From CAYMAZ01 sp964428185 (GTDB taxonomy: Bacteria; Bacteroidota; Bacteroidia; Bacteroidales; DTU049), in NCBI GenBank assembly GCA_964428185.1, contig CAYRXH010000056.1, positions 1 to 16,050 of the forward strand: a stretch of 16,050 nt of DNA. The letters run 5' to 3'. Shown here piece by piece: positions 1-6,238 of the stretch. How positions within the stretch are numbered: the first letter of the stretch is position 1; each line of letters opens with the position of its first letter. The notes beneath the pieces were generated by a model that did not search any database, was not told the DNA's origin, and worked only from the letters and a program-made list of their open reading frames with translations. The position numbers and the translations under genes were made by a program.

Positions 1-23
1 TACTTGAAGAAATGCAAAACTTT

Positions 24-242
24 ACCCAAATCCGTCATTAGACTCATTATTTCTATTTCTAATGACCGTCATTAGAAAATAATATTTGTAACATTTTGAT
101 TGTCAATAGTTTTGATGCTATATATCTATTAAAAAATTTTGTTTTTTTGCTGTAAGATTTTCTTACTAGTTATGAAAGCATTACATTTAGATTCTACCGA
201 CAAAGAAATAACTATCAAATAATTCCAATGACGGATTTGGGT
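24..242. repeat. Candidate MITE-like element with 16-bp terminal inverted repeats
   Basis: Bases 24-39 (ACCCAAATCCGTCATT) and 227-242 (AATGACGGATTTGGGT) are perfect 16-bp inverted repeats enclosing 187 bp of AT-rich sequence with no credible ORF. The subterminal left end repeats part of the same motif: CCGTCATTAG occurs at 32-41 and again at 66-75, and the second copy forms half of a near-perfect palindrome at 59-75. This layout suits a small non-autonomous transposable element (MITE) whose ends are bound by a transposase, but no transposase gene is in the window. The flanks show only an uninformative TT on each side, so there is no clear target-site duplication. An alternative is a pair of distant operator sites. 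The inverted repeat is directly seen; the mobile-element reading is inference. Confidence 0.45.
59..75. promoter_or_regulatory. 17-bp palindrome, operator-like
   Basis: CTAATGAC-C-GTCATTAG is a perfect inverted repeat with 8-bp arms and a one-base centre. Its right half repeats the inner part of the inverted repeat at 24-41. It could be a dimeric DNA-binding protein site or a subterminal transposase site within the candidate MITE. No gene starts close enough to assign a target. Confidence 0.3.
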
Positions 243-440
243 TTATAGACATAACTCAGAATGGCAACCCGAGAGAAAATGCAATTGCAATGTAATTACT
301 ATTCTAAAACACAATTGCCTGATAAAATCTTGAAATTGAATTAGTTATCAAATTCCTTCAATCAATTTTTGCATCTTCTCATAAGAGATGTATTGATTTT
401 AAGCAATTTACATCCCCAAGGACCGAAGCAAATGAAATAA
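243..440. other. Non-coding spacer upstream of greA, with hairpin 360-398
   Basis: No coding sequence is supported here. The palindrome TGCAATTGCA lies at 280-289. Bases 360-398 can fold into a long hairpin: AATCAAT (360-366) pairs with ATTGATT (392-398) over 7 bp, a four-T bulge follows at 367-370, and GCATCT (371-376) pairs with AGATGT (386-391) over 6 bp with one G-U pair, around a 9-nt loop. No long T-run follows, so it is not an obvious intrinsic terminator. Its role is unknown. Confidence 0.4.
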
Positions 441-560
441 ATTGTTGAAAATCAACAAAAGAAATTTTTTAAAAGTAGGCTCACAGGCTAAAAAACTCAC
501 AAAACATGCGGTCTTACTGATTTTTCAAGCCGGTATATTTTTTTGTCTGATAATAATGAA
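441..560 (+). repeat. Dispersed ~115-bp structured repeat, copy 1
   Basis: This stretch aligns with 13931-14050 almost without net gaps, at roughly 75-80% identity by eye. Best-conserved blocks are ATTGTTGAAAATCAACA (441-457), CACAAAACATGC (498-509), GATTTTTCAA (519-528) and CCGGTAT (530-536) followed by a T-run. The first block forms a 7-bp stem, TTGTTGA/TCAACAA, around AAA. The last part can form TACTG/CGGTA followed by T7 (538-544 region). The T in the stem is C in copy 2, so pairing with G is kept. It lies just upstream of the greA promoter in the same orientation. One reading frame is partly conserved between copies but is broken by TAA at 489-491 here, which argues against a protein. 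It may be a small RNA, a REP-like element or a mobile-element remnant. Confidence 0.7.
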
Positions 561-579
561 TATAAATACAATTTTAACA

Positions 580-608
580 TTTGGAATACAAAATATTTTG
601 TAATTTTG
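580..608 (+). promoter_or_regulatory. greA promoter (Bacteroidetes type)
   Basis: TAATTTTG at 601-608 matches the TAnnTTTG -7 element exactly. A TTTG at 580-583, 17 nt upstream, is a candidate -33 element. Transcription would begin around 613-616, about 57-60 nt before the greA start codon and right at the foot of the leader hairpin. Confidence 0.65.
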
Positions 609-613
609 CAGAG

Positions 614-647
614 ACAAGAGGGCACCAGTGGTCTTCTTGTTTTTTTT
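614..647 (+). terminator. Terminator-like hairpin in the greA leader
   Basis: ACAAGAGGGC (614-623) pairs with GTCTTCTTGT (631-640) over 10 bp, including two G-U pairs, around the 7-nt loop ACCAGTG. An unbroken T8 runs from 640 to 647. This has the form of an intrinsic terminator, yet it sits between the greA promoter and the greA start codon, so it would act as an attenuator and release an RNA of about 30-35 nt. The E. coli greA leader also terminates imprecisely and yields short GraL RNAs, so the arrangement resembles a known regulatory design. The fold is directly seen; the regulatory role is inferred. Confidence 0.55.
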
Positions 648-672
648 CAAACAATTGCAGAGGAACGGAATT

Positions 673-1152
673 ATGAGCAAGCCTGTATATTTTACAAAGG
701 AAGGACTTCAGAAGCTGAAGGAAGAACTTGATTATCTTCAGGGTCCTGAAAGAAAAAAAATCTCCCAGCAGATTGCTGAAGCAAGAGACAAGGGTGATTT
801 ATCAGAAAATGCAGAATATGATGCAGCAAAAGATGCACAGGGTATGCTTGAACTGAAAATTGCCAAACTTCAGGATGTGATAACAAATGCAAGAATTATT
901 GATGAATCACAGATGAAAGCTGATGAAGTAAGATTGTTTACAACGGTGAAGATCCGAAATCTTAAAAATAAGGCTGAAGTCACTTATTCTCTTGTGTCTG
1001 AGACCGAAGCAAACCTGAAGCAGGGAAAAATTTCTGTAACATCACCCACTGGAAGTGGGTTGCTTGGAAAAAAAGTGGGTGAAATTGCAAAAGTGAATGC
1101 ACCTGCAGGCATACTAGAATTTGAAATATTGAATATCCAAATTATGGAGTAA
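673..1152 (+). CDS. greA: Transcription elongation factor GreA
   Basis: A 159-residue protein, the normal GreA size. GreA enters the secondary channel of RNA polymerase and stimulates cleavage of the backtracked transcript 3' end, rescuing arrested complexes. The N-terminal coiled coil spans about residues 8-75. Its tip carries GDLSENAEY (41-49), with acidic D42 and E45 corresponding to the catalytic tip residues of the family. The C-terminal FKBP-like domain ends with the typical SPTG..LLGKKVGE segment. ATG at 673 was chosen over the in-frame GTG at 628, because 628 lies inside the leader hairpin and would add 15 non-family residues. A Bacteroidetes promoter and a terminator-like leader precede it. 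Its TAA overlaps the next ATG (TAATG), implying translational coupling to the HIT gene. Confidence 0.97.
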   Translation: MSKPVYFTKEGLQKLKEELDYLQGPERKKISQQIAEARDKGDLSENAEYDAAKDAQGMLELKIAKLQDVITNARIIDESQMKADEVRLFTTVKIRNLKNKAEVTYSLVSETEANLKQGKISVTSPTGSGLLGKKVGEIAKVNAPAGILEFEILNIQIME

Positions 1153-1547
1153 TGGCAAGCATTTTTACCAGAATAGTTCAGAGGGAAATACCTGCATATA
1201 TTATATGTGAGGATGAAAATTTTCTTGCTTTTCTTGATATTAATCCACTTGCAAAGGGACATACTCTTGTGATTCCAAAAACTGAAGTAGATTACATTTT
1301 TGACCTTGAACCTCAGCTTCTGTCAGGTCTTTTTCTGTTTGCCCAGAAAGTTGCACGCGCCATTGACAGATGGTCTGATGCAGAAAGGGTAGGAGTGGTT
1401 GTTATTGGTCTTGAAGTACCTCATGCACACATTCATCTCGTTCCGATCAACGGGATTCATGATATTGAATTTTCCAAACCAAAACTTCAGTTAACTCCGG
1501 AACAATTTAGCTCTATTGCGGAAGAAATCACAAAAAATCTGGACTAA
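1152..1547 (+). CDS. HIT family protein (histidine triad nucleotide hydrolase)
   Basis: A 131-residue histidine-triad protein. The catalytic motif HAHIHLV has H91, H93 and H95, and the GHTLVIPK strand (36-43) is typical of the Hint-type branch. Family members hydrolyse nucleotide phosphoramidates or related AMP conjugates through a His-AMP intermediate. The true substrate here is unknown. The protein has no signal peptide and should be cytosolic. The start codon overlaps the greA stop by one base (TAATG at 1150-1154), so the two genes are almost certainly co-transcribed and coupled. This greA-HIT pairing recurs in Bacteroidetes as far as I recall. The gene converges with the nitroreductase gene across a 56-bp gap. 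Confidence 0.93.
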   Translation: MASIFTRIVQREIPAYIICEDENFLAFLDINPLAKGHTLVIPKTEVDYIFDLEPQLLSGLFLFAQKVARAIDRWSDAERVGVVVIGLEVPHAHIHLVPINGIHDIEFSKPKLQLTPEQFSSIAEEITKNLD

Positions 1548-1576
1548 GAGCTTTGTTTCATCCTGTGTTTTAATGT

Positions 1577-1610
1577 AAAAAAAAAAACAACTAAGCAGAA
1601 GCGTTAATTG
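1577..1610 (-). terminator. Candidate terminator for the SagB-type gene
   Basis: Read on the minus strand, an imperfect hairpin (1610 to 1588: CAAttaA...TTAGTTG, 3+3 bp with one mismatch, plus possible internal AAGC/GCTT pairing) is followed directly by eleven Ts (1587-1577). The stem is weak and overlaps the last codons of the nitroreductase gene. The long U-tract makes termination plausible. No comparable signal serves the HIT gene on the plus strand. Confidence 0.4.
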
Positions 1611-2359
1611 CTTTTAATTTTCCCAATAGGCATCAGATATAGAACTTCTTCTTCAGATGGTAGTTGAAAAAGTTTATGCAACAGATGATCATCAAATGCT
1701 CCTACAGCGCATGTCCCAAGTCCAAGTGTCGTGGCCTGAAGATATACGTTCTGGGCAGCATGTCCAAGGTCCATGCAGACATATCGTTCCTTCCCTCTTT
1801 TTCCGTATTTAGTTGTTGTTCTTTCGTAAACAGCAGTAAATACTATACTTGCAGGAGCATCGGCAATCATTTTTTGCCCCAGACAGGCATTTTTTGTGTC
1901 CTCTCTCATATCGCCGGTCATTTTGAGCGAAATTTTATGAGTGGCTGGTAAATATTTGTATAAACCTGCTTTTATGGATTCAACATTTCCAGCAAGAAGA
2001 TAAACTTCAAGAGGATACAGAGCACCCGCACTTGGAGCAGTTTTATACATTCTTCCTGAACCCTGAACTGTTTTTGTTACACCATATGCCGACCATAACA
2101 ATTGTGATACATTTGCAAGAGACAATGTCTCTCCGGAATAGTTTCTGTATGAACGACGTTTATATAGAGCTTCTTCAACTGACATTGTCCCTTTGAATGA
2201 CGGTGCGGGGAGTTGTATTAAAATAGAATCTGAAAGCCATAAACCATCATTATTGGATTTTGTTATCAATTGCTCATTCTGTAAAACTCGAAAAGCAACA
2301 AGAAAAGCAGCGACAATAATAATAAAGGCTGCAAGCAGAAAAATCAAGGATTTTTGCAT
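1604..2359 (-). CDS. Membrane-anchored SagB-type nitroreductase-fold oxidoreductase
   Basis: 251 residues. An N-terminal hydrophobic helix (about 4-25) suggests a membrane anchor, with the catalytic domain facing the periplasm. The remainder is a SagB/ThcOx-type nitroreductase fold (FMN-dependent): KRRSYRNYSGETLSL (68-82), an APSAGALYPLEVYLL segment (108-122), and MDLGHAAQNVYLQATTLGLG (196-215), which form the flavin site in the family. SagB enzymes proper oxidise azolines in thiazole/oxazole-modified peptides, but no cyclodehydratase or precursor peptide is nearby, so the substrate is unknown. The start at 2359 was preferred to the upstream ATG at 2410 because the -7 element TAACTTTG (2406-2399) lies downstream of 2410 and leaves a ~35-nt leader to 2359. 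The gene is divergent from lemA. Confidence 0.88.
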   Translation of the reverse strand: MQKSLIFLLAAFIIIVAAFLVAFRVLQNEQLITKSNNDGLWLSDSILIQLPAPSFKGTMSVEEALYKRRSYRNYSGETLSLANVSQLLWSAYGVTKTVQGSGRMYKTAPSAGALYPLEVYLLAGNVESIKAGLYKYLPATHKISLKMTGDMREDTKNACLGQKMIADAPASIVFTAVYERTTTKYGKRGKERYVCMDLGHAAQNVYLQATTLGLGTCAVGAFDDHLLHKLFQLPSEEEVLYLMPIGKIKSN

Positions 2360-2398
2360 AAAGTAAATAGTTAAGTTAATTTTGAACTGGAAAAAACA

Positions 2399-2406
2399 CA
2401 AAGTTA
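2399..2406 (-). promoter_or_regulatory. -7 element for the SagB-type gene
   Basis: The minus strand reads TAACTTTG, an exact TAnnTTTG match, about 40 nt upstream of the chosen start at 2359. No clear -33 element was found at the usual spacing. It lies 11 bp from the divergent lemA element, so the two promoters are back to back. Confidence 0.5.
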
Positions 2407-2417
2407 TCAAAATTCAT

Positions 2418-2425
2418 TATATTTG
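2418..2425 (+). promoter_or_regulatory. -7 element for lemA-htpX
   Basis: TATATTTG matches TAnnTTTG exactly and sits 22 nt before the lemA ATG at 2448. A -33 TTG at the normal distance is not obvious. It also argues against the in-frame upstream ATG at 2382, which would precede the transcript start. Confidence 0.5.
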
Positions 2426-2447
2426 CCATCTAAAAAATTTAAAAACT

Positions 2448-3002
2448 ATGGTACCATTATTAATTTTTCTCGGGATCATTGTAGTGTTGATCTTTTGGTT
2501 TATAGGAATTTATAACGTTTTGGTCAGACTCCGTAATCAGGTAAAGAATGCCTGGTCACAGATTGATGTTCAACTGAAACGCCGTTATGATCTTATACCC
2601 AATCTTATTGAAACAGTTAAGGGTTATATGAAGCATGAAGCTGAAACTCTTGAAAAAATTACCATGTACAGAGCACAGGCAATGAATGCAGAAGGTGTTG
2701 CTGAAAAATCAAAAGCAGAAGGAATGCTTTCAGGTGCTTTGGGTCAGATTAAGGTTGCCTTTGAGAATTATCCGGATCTGAAAGCTAACCAAAACTTTCT
2801 GGCTTTACAAGAAGAACTTACTTCAACTGAAAACAAGATTTCTTTTTCACGGCAGAATTACAATGATCAGGTGTTGTTCTACAATAATAAAACTCAGATG
2901 TTCCCCTCAAACATTGTAGCAGGAATGTTTGGTTTTAACTTGGCAGAGTTCTTTGAACTTGAAACAGAAGAAGAACGCAAAGCACCTAATGTAGCGTTTT
3001 AA
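2448..3002 (+). CDS. lemA: LemA family membrane protein
   Basis: 184 residues. One N-terminal transmembrane helix (about 3-24) is followed by the family signature: LRNQVKNAWSQIDVQLKRR (28-46), then YDLIPNLIETVKGYMKHE (47-64) and a long helical region. LemA-family proteins have no established enzymatic activity. In bacteria they are often encoded beside M48 or TPM-domain proteins and are thought to act in membrane protein maintenance. The ATG at 2448 places the transmembrane helix at the very N-terminus, as usual for the family; the longer in-frame version from 2382 would add 22 atypical residues and begin before the predicted promoter. htpX follows after 15 bp in the same direction, so the two are probably one operon. 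Confidence 0.93.
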   Translation: MVPLLIFLGIIVVLIFWFIGIYNVLVRLRNQVKNAWSQIDVQLKRRYDLIPNLIETVKGYMKHEAETLEKITMYRAQAMNAEGVAEKSKAEGMLSGALGQIKVAFENYPDLKANQNFLALQEELTSTENKISFSRQNYNDQVLFYNNKTQMFPSNIVAGMFGFNLAEFFELETEEERKAPNVAF

Positions 3003-3017
3003 TTTAACAATAGTCAT

Positions 3018-4028
3018 ATGTGGGAAGTCGCCAAAAAAAACAGGCGGAAATCAATGATTTTGATTTCTTTAATGGGAGTAATTCTTGTTGCCGTAGGTTT
3101 TATGTTCGGAGCAGCGATGACCGGTGATGAGGGTGGGGCAGTCTTTGGAATTGTCATTGCCTTGATCATTTATTTTATCTTATTGTTGATTGCTTTTGCA
3201 GGAGGCAAGTCTATTATGCTTCGAATGGGAAATGCAAAGGAGGTGGGGGCGGATGAATATCCTCAGCTTTATAATATTGTTGAAGAAATGCGTATTGCTG
3301 CCGGAATGCCTTTTACTCCAAAAGTCTATGTCATTCATGATCCGGCTCCAAATGCATTTGCTGCCGGAATGACACCGAAAAACAGTGTGGTTGCTGTGAC
3401 CACGGGATTACTTGAAATGATGAACCGCGATGAACTACAGGGTGTTGTTGCACATGAAATTTCTCACATCATTAACAGAGATATCCGATATATGACCATT
3501 GCCACAATCATGGTTGCTGCTGTTGCAATCATGTCACAGGTTTTTATCAGAACCATGTTTTACAGTGGGGGAGGCGGAAGCCGATCTTCGGGAAAAGGAG
3601 GTGGACAAGCACAGATTATAATGCTTGTGATAGCAATTGTGTTTGCAATTCTGGCCCCGATTCTTATCCGATTATTGTATTTTGCTCTTTCCCGCAAAAG
3701 AGAATATCTGGCTGATGCATCAGGTGCTCGTCTCACAAGATATCCGGAAGGACTTGCATCTGCACTTGAGAAAATCGGAAACTCTACTCTTGATCTTAGA
3801 GGAGCAGGAAAAGCAAATGCTCCAATGTATATTGCAAATCCACTGAAACCCAAAGGACAAAAACTTAAAAACCTGTCTAGTACACATCCGCCTCTTGAAA
3901 AACGGATTCAGATATTGCGGGCTATGGGAAATGGATATTCTTTTGCCAATTATCAGCAGGCTTATCAGGCTGTTACAAACAGAAGGAGTATTATTCCGAA
4001 TTCGGCTATTGCTGCTGACCAGGGTTGA
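3018..4028 (+). CDS. htpX: M48 family zinc metalloprotease, HtpX-like
   Basis: 336 residues. Two N-terminal transmembrane helices (about 12-34 and 40-62) precede the peptidase domain. The zinc site is HEISH (146-150), with E229 of SRKREYLADASGA (225-237) as the expected third ligand; this matches the HtpX pattern HExxH...E. Further hydrophobic segments lie at about 159-176 and 199-221, separated by a glycine/serine-rich loop (183-198). HtpX is an inner-membrane protease that degrades damaged membrane proteins, with the active site facing the cytoplasm. It follows lemA by 15 bp and ends 20 bp before a strong intrinsic terminator. Length is slightly above the E. coli enzyme, partly from the Gly/Ser loop and C-terminal tail. 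Confidence 0.95.
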   Translation: MWEVAKKNRRKSMILISLMGVILVAVGFMFGAAMTGDEGGAVFGIVIALIIYFILLLIAFAGGKSIMLRMGNAKEVGADEYPQLYNIVEEMRIAAGMPFTPKVYVIHDPAPNAFAAGMTPKNSVVAVTTGLLEMMNRDELQGVVAHEISHIINRDIRYMTIATIMVAAVAIMSQVFIRTMFYSGGGGSRSSGKGGGQAQIIMLVIAIVFAILAPILIRLLYFALSRKREYLADASGARLTRYPEGLASALEKIGNSTLDLRGAGKANAPMYIANPLKPKGQKLKNLSSTHPPLEKRIQILRAMGNGYSFANYQQAYQAVTNRRSIIPNSAIAADQG

Positions 4029-4048
4029 TCAACTGTATTTAAAATTAC

Positions 4049-4085
4049 AACCGGCATTGGGAGGTTTCCTGATACCGGTTTTTTT
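4049..4085 (+). terminator. Intrinsic terminator after lemA-htpX
   Basis: AACCGG (4049-4054) pairs with CCGGTT (4075-4080), with a 20-nt interior that can pair further (GGA/TCC), followed by T7 (4079-4085). This is a classic rho-independent terminator 20 bp after the htpX stop. Its T-tract overlaps the nadD stop codon on the other strand, so it may also help end the opposing operon. Confidence 0.8.
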
Positions 4086-4668
4086 ATTGGTATAGCTTAT
4101 GTTTAAGAATGTATTTATAGACCTTTTCAGGAATACAGTGACTAATATTTTTTCCTTTCTTCAACTCAGATCGTAACTGTGTGGAAGATATACTGAGCAA
4201 TGGGGCTTCCTGAAGCCAAATAATGTTTTTGTGTTTTATGGATAAGCCTGAGCTTCCCTTTCTGGGATAGACAAGAATTTCATAGGATTCAATGATTTTT
4301 TCCCACTCTTTCCATTGTTTGATGTTTTTCAGATTGTCAGTACCCATTATTATTCTGAAATTCTGATTCTGAAAACCAAGTTGTATTTGAGCAAGTGTAT
4401 CAATCGTAAATGAAGGTCTTGACATAGAAAACTCTATGTCGCAATCTTTCATAAGGGGATTGTCTTTTGTTGCCAGCTTCATCATGTTCAACCTGTGGTG
4501 TTCCGGTGCCAGTATATTATCTGGTTTAAGCGGATTCTGGGGAGAAACCACAAACCAGAGATCATCACAATACCCATTATTGATAATGTACTCTGCAATC
4601 ATAAGATGCCCGTTGTGTACAGGGTTAAAAGATCCAAAATACAAACCTGTGATTGGGTGCTTCTTCAT
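4084..4668 (-). CDS. nadD: Nicotinate-nucleotide adenylyltransferase
   Basis: 194 residues, a normal NadD length. The enzyme transfers AMP from ATP to nicotinate mononucleotide, giving deamido-NAD in NAD synthesis. The nucleotidyltransferase motif GSFNPVHNGH (12-21) supplies the HxxH histidines H18 and H21. GTDN (109-112) and the C-terminal ISSTQLRSEL (160-169) are the other hallmark nucleotide-binding motifs. The ATG at 4668 overlaps the gmk stop codon by 4 bases (ATGA), indicating translational coupling. It is the last gene of yicC-gmk-nadD, an arrangement widespread in Bacteroidetes. Confidence 0.96.
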   Translation of the reverse strand: MKKHPITGLYFGSFNPVHNGHLMIAEYIINNGYCDDLWFVVSPQNPLKPDNILAPEHHRLNMMKLATKDNPLMKDCDIEFSMSRPSFTIDTLAQIQLGFQNQNFRIIMGTDNLKNIKQWKEWEKIIESYEILVYPRKGSSGLSIKHKNIIWLQEAPLLSISSTQLRSELKKGKNISHCIPEKVYKYILKHKLYQ

Positions 4669-5240
4669 AGTCTGATTCCGGTAAAAGATATGATGTGCTT
4701 TTTGGCAGTTGCAATAGCTTTTTCCAAATCATCATTGACGATGACTATGTCGAACTGATCCTCAAATTTGAGTTCTTCAACAGCTCTATCAAGCCGTTTT
4801 TTGATGCTTTCCTCACTTTCAGTATTTCTTTTTTTAAGTCTGTTTTTTAGTTCATCAAAAGTTGGTGGTTTAATAAACAGTGATAATGCCTGTGTGCCAA
4901 ATATTTGTTTAAGACGGACACCTCCCTTAACATCAACATCAAAAATAATATTTTTTCCGAGGGAAGAAAGCCTTTCAATTTCAGAACGAAGAGTGCCATA
5001 ATACTGGCCAGGATAGACTTCTTCCCATTCAACAAATTTATCTTCTCTGATATATTTTTTGAATCTGGCAGTTGTTAGAAAAAAATAATGTTCACCATGT
5101 TTCTCATGAGAACGGGGCGGTCTGCTTGTGGCCGACACGGAAAAACTGCATTGCAATGCCGGGTCCCTAAAGATTTCAGAAGCAATTGTTGATTTGCCGG
5201 ACCCCGAAGGGGCTGAAAGAATGATGATTTTAGTGTTCAT
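4665..5240 (-). CDS. gmk: Guanylate kinase
   Basis: 191 residues. The enzyme phosphorylates GMP to GDP with ATP. The P-loop APSGSGKST lies at residues 10-18. The GMP-binding region includes SATSRPPRSHEKHGEHYFF (about 36-54), containing the family's characteristic Ser/Arg/Glu contacts, and later FDVDVKGG (about 99-106). It is intact and of normal length. Its start is 2 bp after the yicC stop and its own stop overlaps the nadD start, making a tight three-gene operon. Confidence 0.97.
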   Translation of the reverse strand: MNTKIIILSAPSGSGKSTIASEIFRDPALQCSFSVSATSRPPRSHEKHGEHYFFLTTARFKKYIREDKFVEWEEVYPGQYYGTLRSEIERLSSLGKNIIFDVDVKGGVRLKQIFGTQALSLFIKPPTFDELKNRLKKRNTESEESIKKRLDRAVEELKFEDQFDIVIVNDDLEKAIATAKKHIISFTGIRL

Positions 5241-5242
5241 AA

Positions 5243-6118
5243 TTACAGGATATTGGATAATTGCTCCCTCACTTTCTCGATTTCATCCTTCATTTCTACA
5301 GTGATAATCTGAATTTCTGCATCATTGGCCTTGACTCCCATGGTGTTCAGTTCTCTTAGTATTTCCTGAGATGCAAAAGTGAGCTTTTTTCCGTTTGAAT
5401 CGGAACTCTTAATGAGTTCGAGAAAATATTCACAATGCTTTTTTGCTCGTGTAATTTCTTCGCTGATGTCAATTTTGTCAAGATAATAGATGAGTTCTTG
5501 TTCCAATCGGTTTTTGTCAAAATGGATAACTTCACCAAGTGCTGTAATATCACCAGTAAGTTTATCGTAAATTTTTTCCCTTCGTTTGGGTTCGAGGACT
5601 GTAATGCAATCAATTTTTTTTGAAATCTCAAGGATTCGTTCCCTTATGTCGTTTTCCAATGCTCTGCCTTCAGTTGAACGCCACTCAATGAGCTCATCAA
5701 TGGCAGTGTTCAGGGCTTTTTCGATTTGATGCCACTGGTGGTAATCGATTGATTCCACTGTTGTCTGAACTACGTTTGGCATTTTCAGCAGAAGAGATAC
5801 ATAATCCTGAGGAGGATCAAGAGAGAGTTGAAACATCATTTCCCTAATTTCATTCTGATAAAATCTTGCAATTTTGTGATTCACCGCGTGCATTCCGCAC
5901 CCGCCAAATACGTCATTGCTAATGGTAAGGTCAATTTTTCCTCGTTTAAGTTTGCGCCCAATGATGGTTCGAATTTCCACTTCCCTGTCTTTTAGAAAGG
6001 CAGGAAGTTTCGCAAAAATGTCAAGGGTTTTTGAATTCAGAGACTTGATCTGAATGTCAAGGGATTGATTGTCAATAACAACATGGGCTTTCCCGAAACC
6101 TGTCATAGATAGCAACAT
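5243..6118 (-). CDS. yicC: YicC family endoribonuclease
   Basis: 291 residues, the usual length. The N-terminus MLLSMTGFGKA is the canonical YicC opening, followed by IKSLNSKTLDI (24-34). The C-terminal DUF1732 region ends with ELNTMGVKANDAEIQ and a final EKVREQLSNIL. Proteins of this family are single-strand-directed endoribonucleases; the E. coli member affects small RNA turnover. It is the first gene of the minus-strand yicC-gmk-nadD operon. The upstream gap (6119-6238) is shared with the divergent PLD-family gene. A relaxed -7 match (TATTTTTA) may serve as promoter, but I do not regard it as secure. Confidence 0.95.
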   Translation of the reverse strand: MLLSMTGFGKAHVVIDNQSLDIQIKSLNSKTLDIFAKLPAFLKDREVEIRTIIGRKLKRGKIDLTISNDVFGGCGMHAVNHKIARFYQNEIREMMFQLSLDPPQDYVSLLLKMPNVVQTTVESIDYHQWHQIEKALNTAIDELIEWRSTEGRALENDIRERILEISKKIDCITVLEPKRREKIYDKLTGDITALGEVIHFDKNRLEQELIYYLDKIDISEEITRAKKHCEYFLELIKSSDSNGKKLTFASQEILRELNTMGVKANDAEIQIITVEMKDEIEKVREQLSNIL

Positions 6119-6188
6119 GGGCGTGAAATTTTATTGTGTAAAAATAAGGATATTTTTATTTTCCTGTGTTAACATGCATTGTTTCTTC

Positions 6189-6224
6189 TTTTGCAATATT
6201 TTTTATACGGAAGTTGTATTTTTG
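6189..6224 (+). promoter_or_regulatory. Promoter of the PLD-family gene
   Basis: TTTTG (6189-6193) and TATTTTTG (6217-6224) are separated by 23 nt, within the spacing seen for Bacteroidetes -33 and -7 elements. The transcript would start about 6230, leaving a leader of only ~8-10 nt before ATG 6239. This decides against the upstream in-frame ATG at 6179. Confidence 0.6.
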
Positions 6225-6238
6225 TAAAAAATGAGAGT

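Noticed and set aside
628..672. Upstream GTG start for greA at 628, giving 174 residues
   Set aside because: It lies within the leader hairpin, encodes a poly-Phe/Leu stretch from the T-tract, and adds residues not found in GreA. ATG 673 gives the standard length and N-terminus.
1..672. A tRNA, riboswitch or CRISPR array in the long left non-coding region
   Set aside because: No cloverleaf, no regularly spaced repeats and no recognisable riboswitch core was seen. The repeats present are a single inverted pair and one copy of the dispersed element.
1604..2410. A thiazole/oxazole-modified peptide gene cluster around the SagB-type gene
   Set aside because: No cyclodehydratase, docking protein, small precursor ORF or transporter is present nearby. 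The neighbours are housekeeping genes.
3560..3853. Longer antisense ORFs inside htpX, pheT, ygiQ and the mltD-like gene
   Set aside because: They have no start context, no family-like sequence, and lie opposite strongly conserved coding regions, so they are frame shadows.
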